Assembly (NCBI GenBank): GCA_024235875.1
Contig: JACKLP010000001.1
Location: 310,001 to 374,000 of the forward strand
Source: Burkholderiaceae bacterium
GTDB taxonomy: Bacteria; Pseudomonadota; Gammaproteobacteria; Burkholderiales; Burkholderiaceae_E
Reading direction: 5' to 3'
DNA: 64,000 bases
The position numbers and the translations under genes were made by a program. Positions 28,407-36,810 of this stretch are shown here, piece after piece; the stretch's first letter is position 1; each line of letters starts with the position of its first letter. Under the pieces are notes generated by a model, which worked only from the letters and a program-made list of their open reading frames with translations, did no database searches and was not told where the DNA came from.

Positions 28407-29909
28407 ATGGGTGTGATCGCAGTGGGCGGAATGCAGCATGAGACGAACACCTTCGCGCCCACGAAGGCCGGATACGCAGCCTTCGAGGCCGGCGGCGGAT
28501 GGCCGCCGGTCAGCTACGGGGCATCGGTCCTGGACGCCGTCGCCGGCGCCAACATGCCCATCCGTGGTGCGATCGATCACCTGCATGGTGCAGGACATCG
28601 CCTGGTCCCGCTGGCCTACGCCGCGGCCTCGCCGTCGGCCCATGTCACCGAAGACGCGTTCGAACGCATCGTCGGCGGGCTCGTCGAGCGGTTGCGAGCA
28701 GCGGGCCCGGTCGACGGCGTCTACCTCGACTTGCACGGGGCGATGGTCACCGAGCAACACGACGACGGCGAGGGCGAGATCCTGCGTCGGGTCAGGCAGG
28801 TGGTCGGTTCCAGGGTCCCGATCGTGGCCAGTCTCGACCTGCATGCCAACGTGACGCGCCGAATGCTCGACGTGGCCGATGCCATGTCGATCTACCGGAC
28901 CTACCCGCATGTCGACATGGCCGATACCGGCGCGCGCGCGGCCGCGCTGCTGTTGCGCATGCTCGATCTCGGTGCGCGCCCGTCCAAGGCGATGCACCGC
29001 TTCGACTACCTGACCGGTATCCCTTCTCAATGCACGCTGATCGACCCGGCTCGCGGTCTGTTCGATCTACTCGAGCAGATCGAGCGGCGGCACGGGGTTT
29101 CGCTCTCTTTCGCACCCGGGTTTCCGATGGCGGACTTCGAAGAATGCGGCATGTCGGTGATCGGCTACGGCGATTCCGGCCGGGTCGAGCCGGCGAGCGC
29201 CGAACTCGCCGCGGCGGTGAGGGACGCCGAGGACCGGTTCGCACTCACGTTGCATGAACCCGACGCAGCCGTGCAGCGGGCGATGCGAAACGGTTCGCCG
29301 GGCGCGCCGGTGGTGCTGGCGGACACGCAGGACAACCCCGGCGCGGGCGGCAACGGCGACACCACCGGACTGCTCGCCGCCTTGCTCAGACAACGCGCCC
29401 AGGACGCCGTGCTCGGCCTCTTGGTCGACCCGGCCTCGGCTGCGCGCGCGCATGAAGCCGGCACCGGCGCGAGCCTGGACTTCGAGCTGGGCGAGATCAG
29501 CGGGGTCGCCGGCCATGTTCCGCTGCGGGCTCGTTTCACGGTCGAGCGGCTGGGCGACGGCCGATTCACCTGTACCGGACCGATGTTCGATGGTTTCCGC
29601 ATGAACCTCGGCCCGATGGCGCTGCTGCGCAGCGGCGGGGTTCGCGTCGTGCTCGCGACTCGGAAGTGCCAGGCGGCCGACCAGGCCATGTTCCGTCACC
29701 TCGGCGTCGAACCGGTGCGCGAGCGCATCGTGGCATTGAAGAGCTCGGTTCATTTTCGCGCCGATTTCCAGCCGATCGCGCGCGAGGTGCTGGTGGTACG
29801 GGCGCCGGGACCCGCGCTGGCCGACCCCGCCGACTTTCCCTGGCGTCGGCTGCGGCCCGGCATTAGGCTGCGCCCGAACGGCCCCGTCTTCGCGCCTCCC
29901 CTCGGCTGA
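28407..29909 (+). CDS. M81 family metallopeptidase (MlrC/microcystinase C-like)
   Basis: A 500-residue protein of the MlrC family (DUF1485 plus MlrC C-terminal domain), zinc metallopeptidases named after the enzyme that degrades linearised microcystin. Likely metal residues lie in GGMQHETNTF, DLHGAM (Asp-His) and SLDLHANV. The C-terminal half contains DTQDNPGAGGNGDTTGLL, typical of the family. ATG at 28407 has AGGAGA upstream. Bacterial members are usually paired with peptide-type ABC transporters, as here in divergent orientation, suggesting uptake and hydrolysis of an unusual peptide or amide. No signal peptide: cytosolic. Confidence 0.9.
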   Translation: MGVIAVGGMQHETNTFAPTKAGYAAFEAGGGWPPVSYGASVLDAVAGANMPIRGAIDHLHGAGHRLVPLAYAAASPSAHVTEDAFERIVGGLVERLRAAGPVDGVYLDLHGAMVTEQHDDGEGEILRRVRQVVGSRVPIVASLDLHANVTRRMLDVADAMSIYRTYPHVDMADTGARAAALLLRMLDLGARPSKAMHRFDYLTGIPSQCTLIDPARGLFDLLEQIERRHGVSLSFAPGFPMADFEECGMSVIGYGDSGRVEPASAELAAAVRDAEDRFALTLHEPDAAVQRAMRNGSPGAPVVLADTQDNPGAGGNGDTTGLLAALLRQRAQDAVLGLLVDPASAARAHEAGTGASLDFELGEISGVAGHVPLRARFTVERLGDGRFTCTGPMFDGFRMNLGPMALLRSGGVRVVLATRKCQAADQAMFRHLGVEPVRERIVALKSSVHFRADFQPIAREVLVVRAPGPALADPADFPWRRLRPGIRLRPNGPVFAPPLG

Positions 29910-29923
29910 GCCGAAGCCGAGGG
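29899..29923 (+). terminator. Hairpin at the end of the M81 peptidase gene
   Basis: CCCTCGGCT (29899-29907) pairs perfectly with AGCCGAGGG (29915-29923). It overlaps the stop codon and sits between convergent genes. There is no T-tract on either side, so it may act as an mRNA 3'-end stabiliser or a weak terminator rather than a strong intrinsic one. Confidence 0.4.
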
Positions 29924-29948
29924 CAATAGCCTGCGGCGCTCGCCGCCA

Positions 29949-31268
29949 TCAGTCGCGATAGGCGCGCGCCGCTGCCGCGCCGCGATCGAGGTCGATCCTG
30001 GCCAGGGTGATCAATCCGGCCACGAAGAAGAGCCCCGTGACCAGGATCGCGGTCCGATGATCGCCGCCGGTACCCCAGGTGACCAAGCCGTAAGTGATGG
30101 GGCCGATCACCGCGGAGAGTCGGGTCGCGAAGGCCCAGAGCCCATAGAACTCGGCCACGCGATGCGAAGGCGCGAGCAGTCCGACGATCGCGCGCCCCGC
30201 CGACTGCGACGAGCCCATGCACAGGCCGGCGAGCCAGGCCGCGGCCCAGAAGTAAGGGCGCGAGCCGCCGAGCGCGGCCAGCAGCACCATCACGATCCAT
30301 CCGAGCAGCGTCAGTGCCAGCGCCCGCCGGTGCCCGATCCGGTCCTGGATGTAGCCGAAGCCGAAGGCGCCCAGCGCCGAGGCGATGTTCACCACGAAGA
30401 CGAGCAGCATCGTCTCTTTCTTCTCGAAGTTCATGACCTGCTCGGCATAGACCGCCGCCAGCGCGATCACCACCGCGATCCCCGCCTGGTAGGCGCAGCC
30501 ACAGACCAGCATCCAGAACATGTCGGTCAGCGAGCGTGCATGCCCCCAGGTCTGCCCCAGGCGAGCGAACGACTCGCGAACGGCGGCGCCCAGACCCTTG
30601 CCGACACTTCGCGCCGTGGCCGGCTCGCGGCCGCGTTCGCGCAACCACGCGAAGGTCAGCGACGCGGCAAGAAGGTAGATCACCGCGGTGATCAGCATCG
30701 TCACCGGCACGAAGGACGACGCCGGCTGTCCCGCGCCCTGCGCATGGATCACCCAGGCCAGCGACAGGCCCAGCGCGAGCATCCCGCCGAAATATCCAAA
30801 GCTCCAGCCCCAACCAGACACCTTGCCCAGCGACTCCGGTCGCGATAGCTCGGGTAGGAAGGCCGCGATCAGCGTTTCGCCGATCGCATAGAAGTAGTTG
30901 GAGATCACGATCAGCAAGACGGCGAGCGCGACCATCGCCGGGCCGACCAGGGCCAGGCCGGCCGTGCTCGCGACGCAGGCGATCGTCGAGATCAGTAGCA
31001 GGCGCTTCTTGGCGCGATGCGCGTCGGCATAGGCGCCGATCGCCGGAGCGGTCAGCATCACCGCCAGGCTGGAGGCCGCGAGGGTCGCGGTCCACAACAA
31101 GGTCGCCCAGGAGGCGTTGCCGGCGACGGCGCCAACGAAATAGGCATTGAAGACCGCGGTGAGGACGACGGTGGTGTAGCCCGAGTTGGCGAAGTCGTAC
31201 ATCGCCCAGCCGAACACCTCACGGCCCCGCACGCCCGGATTCAACGACGACTGGTCGAACAATGCCAT
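29949..31268 (-). CDS. MFS transporter, Atg22/UMF1-like
   Basis: A 439-residue major-facilitator protein with about 12 membrane segments. It starts with the hallmark W-x-M-Y-D-F-A-N-S-G-Y block (GWAMYDFANSGYTTVV, residues 20-35) of the Atg22/UMF1 family, bacterial relatives of the fungal vacuolar amino-acid effluxer. APAIGAYADAHRAKKRLL is the MFS loop 2-3 motif. It may export amino acids or other small metabolites; the substrate is unknown. It is convergent with the M81 peptidase gene, which is suggestive but not proof of a link. Confidence 0.87.
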   Translation of the reverse strand: MALFDQSSLNPGVRGREVFGWAMYDFANSGYTTVVLTAVFNAYFVGAVAGNASWATLLWTATLAASSLAVMLTAPAIGAYADAHRAKKRLLLISTIACVASTAGLALVGPAMVALAVLLIVISNYFYAIGETLIAAFLPELSRPESLGKVSGWGWSFGYFGGMLALGLSLAWVIHAQGAGQPASSFVPVTMLITAVIYLLAASLTFAWLRERGREPATARSVGKGLGAAVRESFARLGQTWGHARSLTDMFWMLVCGCAYQAGIAVVIALAAVYAEQVMNFEKKETMLLVFVVNIASALGAFGFGYIQDRIGHRRALALTLLGWIVMVLLAALGGSRPYFWAAAWLAGLCMGSSQSAGRAIVGLLAPSHRVAEFYGLWAFATRLSAVIGPITYGLVTWGTGGDHRTAILVTGLFFVAGLITLARIDLDRGAAAARAYRD

Positions 31269-31378
31269 GGGATCGCCATCCTTCTGTCTACATTGAAGCC
31301 GCTGCGCGCGTGTCGAAGCGCCACGGCCTTGTCCGCTGCCGAGCCAGGAGTCTGGACCGCAGAAGGCCGCCCAGACTC

Positions 31379-32188
31379 CTAGCGACCGGAGATACGGTAC
31401 CAGAACCCGCCGACGATCTCGTGCATCGCCAGCCAGCTTCGGGCGGCGCCGGACGCCGACGGCATCCAGTCGAGCCAGGACTCGGCGGGCATGCCGCCAT
31501 GGAAGCCGATCGGACCCGGTATCGGTGACAGGCCGGCGCGCCGGAACGCCGCCAGCGCCCGCGGCATGTGATACGCCTCGGTGACCAGGATCACGCGGGT
31601 GATCCCCGCGTCCGCGAGCATCCGGGCACTGTCTTGCGCGTTCTCCCGCGTGTCGCGCGACTGCTTCTCCAACCAGCGTGCCGATATCCCGAGATCCTTC
31701 TCGAGCAGCTCGCCCATCACCTCGGCCTCGCTACGCGCCAGCCCACCGGGCGAGCCGCCGCTGAGCAGGACCGGCAGTCCGGTCGATCGTGCGAGTCGCG
31801 CGCCCCCGAGCACACGTTCTACGGTCCTCGGCTTGGCACCCACGCCGCCGGGCCAATCGCCGCGGGAGCGGCGAACCCCACCGCCCAGGATCACGATCGC
31901 CTGCGGTGGCCGCGGCCCCTGCATCAAAGTCCGCGCACGCTCGGGCGTCAGCACGCGGCCCGCATCGGTCTCGACGTGGCCCAGCAGCGCATCGGACACG
32001 CGTGGCACCGACAGCATCAATGCCAGCACCAGCATGGCGACCAGCGTCGAGCGCGCCACGAGGCGTCGCGCGCCCGCCCGGGCACGGAACGCGAACGGAA
32101 GACAGAACAAGGCCAGCCAGATCAGGCCAAGGGGCGGCAGCAAGGCGGCGACCAGGCCCTTGCCCGAGACCACCAACCCGGCGTCCAT
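31379..32188 (-). CDS. YdcF/ElyC-like DUF218 membrane protein
   Basis: A 269-residue protein with two N-terminal membrane segments (about 12-35 and 45-62) and a periplasmic DUF218 domain. Domain motifs are AIVILGGGVRR, the central LLSGGSPGG, and VILVTEAYHMPRA. The two-segment layout resembles ElyC, which is linked to envelope and peptidoglycan precursor metabolism in E. coli. ATG at 32188 lies 20 bases after the prpE stop on the same strand. Role in this organism unknown; envelope maintenance is the best guess. Confidence 0.85.
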   Translation of the reverse strand: MDAGLVVSGKGLVAALLPPLGLIWLALFCLPFAFRARAGARRLVARSTLVAMLVLALMLSVPRVSDALLGHVETDAGRVLTPERARTLMQGPRPPQAIVILGGGVRRSRGDWPGGVGAKPRTVERVLGGARLARSTGLPVLLSGGSPGGLARSEAEVMGELLEKDLGISARWLEKQSRDTRENAQDSARMLADAGITRVILVTEAYHMPRALAAFRRAGLSPIPGPIGFHGGMPAESWLDWMPSASGAARSWLAMHEIVGGFWYRISGR

Positions 32189-32208
32189 CGCGAAGGCCGC
32201 CCCTCGGC

Positions 32209-34101
32209 TCAGGCCAGTGCCTGGCGTACCTGATCCAGCGCGCCCGGATCCTCGATGGTGGTCAGGTCACCCGGGTCGCGCCCCTCGCACAGGGCCTGGA
32301 TCGAGCGCCGCAGCACCTTGCCCGAGCGGGTCTTCGGCAACAGGGTCACGAAATGCACGCGTGCTGGCCGAGCCACCGCGCCGAGCTGCCTGTCGACCGT
32401 GCGCATGATCTCGCCCTCGAGCGCCAGCCGCGCATCCGCCTGCTCGATCGAGCCCGGATCCTTGAGCACCGCGAATCCGACGGCGACCTGTCCCTTGAGC
32501 TGATCGGCGACGCCGACCACGGCAACCTCGGCCACGGCGGGATGGCTGGAGATGCTCTCCTCGATCTCGCGGGTTCCGAGCCGGTGTCCGGCGACATTGA
32601 TGACATCGTCCGTGCGGCCGAGGATGAAGTAATAGCCGTCGTCGTCGCGGATCCCCCAGTCGAAGGTCGAGTAGACCTGCCGACCCGGGATGGACTCGAA
32701 ATAGGTCGACACGAAGCGGTCGTCGTCACCCCAGACCGTCTGCATGCAACCCGGGGGCAACGGCGGCACGATCGCGATCACCCCCTTCTCGTTGGCCCCC
32801 ACTTCCCGACCGGTCTGCTCATGGAGCAGGCGCACGTCGTAGCCGTACATCGGCATGCCCGGACTTCCCAAACGCGTCGGCGTCTGCTCGATCCCGTGCG
32901 CGACGGTGAGAATCGGCCAACCGGTCTCGGTCTGCCAGTAGTTGTCGATGATCGGGCGCCCGAGGCCTTCGCTGATCCAGCGCGCCGTGGGCTCGTCCAG
33001 CGGTTCGCCCGCCAGGAAAAGCGCGCGCAATGAACTCGTGTCGTAGCGAGTGAGATGGGAAGGGTCCTGCTTCTTGAGCACCCGGATCGCCGTTGGCGCG
33101 GAGAACATCACGGTGACGCGATATTTCTCCACCAGCTGCCACAGGATGCCGGCGTCCGGTCGCACCGGCGTTCCCTCGTAGACGATCGTCGCCATCCCGG
33201 CGATCAGGGGGCCGTAGACGATGTACGAGTGCCCGACCACCCAGCCGATGTCGCTGGAAGAAAAATAGGTCTCGCCGGCATTGCCGCAGTAGATGTGCTT
33301 CATCGAAGCCGCAAGCGCCACGGCATAGCCGCCGACGTCTCGCTGCACGCCCTTCGGGCGCCCGGTGGTACCCGAGGTGTAGAGCGTGTAGCTGACCTCG
33401 TTCGACTCCAGCCAGGTGACCGGCACCTTCGCGTCGAGATGTCGCTCGCGCAGCGTCGAATAGTCGTGATCCCGGCCTTCGACCATCGTCATGGGGGCCA
33501 GGTCGCGGTCGACCATCAGCACGTTCGCCGGCTTGTGGCTGGAGAGACGGATCGCCTCGTCCAGCAGCGGCTTGTACGCGATGACCTTGCCGGCCCGCGA
33601 GCCGGCATCGGCACTGACGATCAGACTAGGGCTCGCGTCCTCGATCCGCGAGGCCAGGCTGCCCGAGGCGAAGCCACCGAACACCACCGAGTGGATCGCC
33701 CCGATCCGGGCACAGGCCAGCATCGCGAAGATGGCCTCGGCCACCATCGGCATGTAGATCAGCACTCGATCACCGCGCCCCACGCCGAGAGACTGCATGA
33801 TCGCCGCCATTCGGACGACCTCGGCATGCAGTTCGCGGAAAGTGTAGACCCGCTCCTGGTCGGTCTCGGTGGATACGTAGATCAGGGCGGGCTCGTCGCC
33901 CAGGGAATCCAGGTGCCGGTCCACCGCGTTGTGGCACAGATTGGTCTGCCCGCCGACGAACCAGCGTGCAAACGGGGGCCGGCTGTAGTCGAGCACCTTT
34001 TCGAAAGGTTCATGCCAGTCGATGAGTTGCGCCTGCTCGGCCCAGAATCCTTCCCGATCCTCGATCGAGCGCGCGTGCGCCGCCTTCAGTGAACCGCCCA
34101 T
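32209..34101 (-). CDS. prpE: Propionyl-CoA synthetase
   Basis: A 630-residue AMP-forming acyl-CoA synthetase, closer to PrpE than to Acs: the start (MGGSLKAAHARSIEDREGFWAEQA), the internal IDWHEPFEKVLDYSRPPFARWF and overall length fit. It activates propionate to propionyl-CoA. The P-loop is YTSGTTGRPKG and the C-terminal catalytic lysine is Lys595 in PKTRSGKVLRR, a site open to the same lysine acylation control as Acs. GGAGGAAG lies about eight bases before the ATG at 34101. No methylcitrate cycle genes are in the window. Confidence 0.9.
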   Translation of the reverse strand: MGGSLKAAHARSIEDREGFWAEQAQLIDWHEPFEKVLDYSRPPFARWFVGGQTNLCHNAVDRHLDSLGDEPALIYVSTETDQERVYTFRELHAEVVRMAAIMQSLGVGRGDRVLIYMPMVAEAIFAMLACARIGAIHSVVFGGFASGSLASRIEDASPSLIVSADAGSRAGKVIAYKPLLDEAIRLSSHKPANVLMVDRDLAPMTMVEGRDHDYSTLRERHLDAKVPVTWLESNEVSYTLYTSGTTGRPKGVQRDVGGYAVALAASMKHIYCGNAGETYFSSSDIGWVVGHSYIVYGPLIAGMATIVYEGTPVRPDAGILWQLVEKYRVTVMFSAPTAIRVLKKQDPSHLTRYDTSSLRALFLAGEPLDEPTARWISEGLGRPIIDNYWQTETGWPILTVAHGIEQTPTRLGSPGMPMYGYDVRLLHEQTGREVGANEKGVIAIVPPLPPGCMQTVWGDDDRFVSTYFESIPGRQVYSTFDWGIRDDDGYYFILGRTDDVINVAGHRLGTREIEESISSHPAVAEVAVVGVADQLKGQVAVGFAVLKDPGSIEQADARLALEGEIMRTVDRQLGAVARPARVHFVTLLPKTRSGKVLRRSIQALCEGRDPGDLTTIEDPGALDQVRQALA

Positions 34102-34253
34102 TGCTGTCTTCCTCCTCGTACTCGGCCTGCCATGTTCTGCTCTTCGACCCCAGCTCGAATCGAATCATCCGGCACTTACGGCAGTCTGACGTACTTTACA
34201 CGCGCGCCCACTTTGGCGAGACTGCGGGTTGTCCCCCGACGAATCCCCCGACG

Positions 34254-35033
34254 ATGCTAAGAGAAGCTGGCGCGCGGTCCGTCCATCGCTCGAACGAACG
34301 CCCGAATGCGCGCACGGGCTCGAGGCCTTCGGCCAGCGGTCACAACGGGATCGCCTTGCATTTGCTGCTTAGCCTGCTCATGGGCCTGTGCCTGCTGGCC
34401 CCGGGCACGGCTCGCGCCGGCAGTGACGCCGAGTCGCGCACCCGACACGAGGTCTTGCTGCGCTCACTGATGCTGCTTGGCGTCGACTACCGCTTCGGTG
34501 GCAGCTCGCCCTCGTCGGGCGTCGATTGCAGCGCGCTGGTGAAGCTGGTCATGGCGACTGGTGCAGGCATCGACGTGCCGAGGCGCGCGGCGGATCAGGC
34601 GCGCGTCGGTCGCAGGATCCGTGCGCGCGACCTGCGAGCTGGCGACCTGGTGTTCTTCAACACCCGCGGGCGGCGCAACTCGCATGTCGGCGTCTACCTG
34701 GGCGAGCAGCGCTTTCTTCACGCACCATCTACCGGCAACACCGTGCGGATCGACTCGATGCACAAGCGCTACTGGCGCCGGCGATTCACCACGGCCACGC
34801 GCCTGATCGGCGTGGTGCGCCCCACCCCGGGCCTGCGCGCTTCGTCGAGGGCTTCGATCGCCTACCCGGACGCCGATTCCAGCCTTGCGGCCAACGCCGA
34901 GGCAGCGGCCGTGCCCGCGGTCTCGCGACAAGCAGACGACCACGCACCTGACGCGCTCGGCCTGGTCGCGTTCGCGGCACAGAGCGGCGACAGCGCCGAT
35001 ACCGATACGGCCTTCCCGTTCTCGGCTCACTGA
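34254..35033 (+). CDS. NlpC/P60 family cell-wall hydrolase, secreted
   Basis: A 259-residue protein with an N-terminal hydrophobic signal (LHLLLSLLMGLCLLAPGTARA, to about residue 55) and an NlpC/P60 cysteine peptidase domain. The catalytic triad is visible as Cys92 in SGVDCSALV, His144 in NSHVGVY and His156 in FLHAPSTG. Such enzymes cleave peptidoglycan stem peptides in the periplasm. The C-terminal 50-60 residues are alanine- and aspartate-rich and look disordered. The start is uncertain: the ATG at 34254 gives a long 35-residue basic leader and has no clear ribosome binding site. A later TTG start is possible. Confidence 0.83.
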   Translation: MLREAGARSVHRSNERPNARTGSRPSASGHNGIALHLLLSLLMGLCLLAPGTARAGSDAESRTRHEVLLRSLMLLGVDYRFGGSSPSSGVDCSALVKLVMATGAGIDVPRRAADQARVGRRIRARDLRAGDLVFFNTRGRRNSHVGVYLGEQRFLHAPSTGNTVRIDSMHKRYWRRRFTTATRLIGVVRPTPGLRASSRASIAYPDADSSLAANAEAAAVPAVSRQADDHAPDALGLVAFAAQSGDSADTDTAFPFSAH

Positions 35034-35082
35034 GCGCCGCGACAAACGCCGACCCGATCGAGCCCGGGATTCCTAGGGCCTG

Positions 35083-35970
35083 CTAGCCGGTTCCCAGGGC
35101 CCGGGGCGCGAACGCATCGGCGTTTCGATCGAGAAAGGTCGCGACGGCAGCGATCTGGTCGTCGGCAATGAGGGTCGGTGCATGGCCGACCCCCGCAAAC
35201 GAAATCACCCGAGCCTTCGGTCCCCGCGCCGCCATCGACTCGGCCACCTCGAGTGGCAGGATGTCGGATTGCTCGCCCCGAATGACCAGCGTCGGACAGG
35301 CGATGCGCTCGTAGTAGGGCCACATCTCGGGAACTTCCTTGGTCTCTCGAAACGGTACCGCGATCGCGGGATCGTAGGCGAATCCCCATTCGTCGCCGAT
35401 CCGGACCAGGAAGTGCTGCGACAGCAAGCGGAACTGCGCATCGGTATGCGGGCCGAAATCGAGCATCAGCATTCTCAAGGCCTGCTCGGCCGCCTCGAAG
35501 CTCGGGAAACGCGGGTCGGCACCGACATAGTCCGCGATCCGCGCGAGGCCCTTCGGATCGACGACCGGCCCGACATCGTTCAGGATCAGCGTCCGAATCG
35601 CATTGCCGGGCATCGAGGCCAGCGCCATGCCCATCAACCCACCCATCGAAGTGCCCAGCCAGGCGATCCGCTCCTCGTCGAGTCGAGCGATGAGCGTCAC
35701 GCAATCGGCGACATACTGGAGCGGCGTGTAGAGCCTGGGATCGGGCAGGCGGTCCGATCGGCCGCGACCGGCTACGTCGGGACAAACGATCCGGTAGCGC
35801 GAGGCCAGATGCGCGCCGAGCGTGTCGAAGTCGCGGCCGTTTCTGGTGAGGCCGTGAACGCATACGACGACCGGCTTGCGCCGATCGTCACCGCCCCACT
35901 GCCAGTAGGCCATCCGGTGGAGACCGCCCGTGCTGGCGCAGGTGACGAATCGAAGCTCGGGTTCGGTCAT
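35083..35970 (-). CDS. Alpha/beta hydrolase
   Basis: A 295-residue alpha/beta-hydrolase. The oxyanion motif is VCVHGLTRN (residues 37-44), the nucleophile elbow is GTSMGG with Ser108, and the catalytic His is in GVGHAPTL near the C-terminus. No signal peptide. ATG at 35970 is chosen because GAGG lies seven bases upstream; an ATG at 35976 overlaps that element. It is divergent from the 3-hydroxybutyrate dehydrogenase gene, separated by 57 bases, so an ester or hydroxybutyrate-oligomer substrate is conceivable. The sequence does not fix the substrate. Confidence 0.85.
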   Translation of the reverse strand: MTEPELRFVTCASTGGLHRMAYWQWGGDDRRKPVVVCVHGLTRNGRDFDTLGAHLASRYRIVCPDVAGRGRSDRLPDPRLYTPLQYVADCVTLIARLDEERIAWLGTSMGGLMGMALASMPGNAIRTLILNDVGPVVDPKGLARIADYVGADPRFPSFEAAEQALRMLMLDFGPHTDAQFRLLSQHFLVRIGDEWGFAYDPAIAVPFRETKEVPEMWPYYERIACPTLVIRGEQSDILPLEVAESMAARGPKARVISFAGVGHAPTLIADDQIAAVATFLDRNADAFAPRALGTG

Positions 35971-36027
35971 GGCCATGCCTCGCGCGGTCGTAGAATCCGG
36001 TGCATTCGATCTTAGCAGGGGATGACG

Positions 36028-36810
36028 ATGCTCAAAGGCAGGCTGGCACTGGTCACGGGTTCCACGAGCGGCATCGGGCTGGGTATCGCCCGCGCGCTCG
36101 CGCAACAGGGAGCGAACCTGGTTCTCAACGGCTTCGGCGATGCCGATCAGATCGAGGCGCTTCGCCGCTCGCTGCAGGCCGAGTTCGGCGTCGAGGTCGG
36201 CCATGACGGCGCGGACCTGACCCGGGTGGATCAGATCGAAGCCATGGTCGCGCGCGCACAGGGCGAGCGCGGCGGTATCGACATCCTGGTCAACAACGCC
36301 GGCATCCAGTTCGTATCGCCGATCGAGTCCTTTCCGGTCGAGCGCTGGGACGCGGTCATCGCCTTGAATCTATCGGCAGTGTTCCATACGGTGCGCTGCG
36401 CTCTGCCGGGCATGAAGGCGCGTGGCTGGGGACGGATCATCAATATCGCATCGGCGCACGGACTGGTCGCGTCGGCCGAGAAGGTCGCCTATGTCGCGGC
36501 CAAGCACGGCGTCGTCGGCATCACCAAGGTCGTCGCCCTCGAGACGGCGAGAACCGCGATCACCTGCAACGCGATCTGCCCCGGCTGGGTGCTGACCCCG
36601 CTGGTGCAAAAGCAGATCGAAGCGCGTGCGGCGAGCGGCGGCATCAGCGAGGCCGATGCGCGCACGGGGCTGCTATCCGAGAAGCAGCCATCGCTCGAGT
36701 TCGTCACGCCCGAGCAGATCGGCGACCTGAGCGTCTTCTTGTGCAGCGAATCGGCGCAGCAGGTTCGCGGCGCGAGCTGGTCGATCGACGGAGGCTGGAC
36801 CGCTCAATGA
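36028..36810 (+). CDS. bdhA: 3-hydroxybutyrate dehydrogenase
   Basis: A 260-residue classical SDR that oxidises D-3-hydroxybutyrate to acetoacetate with NAD. The cofactor motif TGSTSGIG is at residues 10-17. The catalytic tetrad Asn114, Ser142, Tyr155, Lys159 is present. Residues known to bind the hydroxyacid in bacterial homologues are also there: Gln94 in NAGIQ, His144, Lys152, and a tryptophan in the C-terminal DGGWTAQ. I chose ATG at 36028, which has AGGGG at proper distance; ATG at 36022 overlaps it. The enzyme links polyhydroxybutyrate breakdown to acetoacetate metabolism. The stop overlaps the convergent comEC stop region. Confidence 0.93.
   Translation: MLKGRLALVTGSTSGIGLGIARALAQQGANLVLNGFGDADQIEALRRSLQAEFGVEVGHDGADLTRVDQIEAMVARAQGERGGIDILVNNAGIQFVSPIESFPVERWDAVIALNLSAVFHTVRCALPGMKARGWGRIINIASAHGLVASAEKVAYVAAKHGVVGITKVVALETARTAITCNAICPGWVLTPLVQKQIEARAASGGISEADARTGLLSEKQPSLEFVTPEQIGDLSVFLCSESAQQVRGASWSIDGGWTAQ

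Noticed and set aside
25564..28416. 950-codon plus-strand open frame across the ABC transporter genes
   Set aside because: Its translation is low in complexity (long R-, H- and D-rich stretches) and antisense to three genes with unmistakable family motifs.
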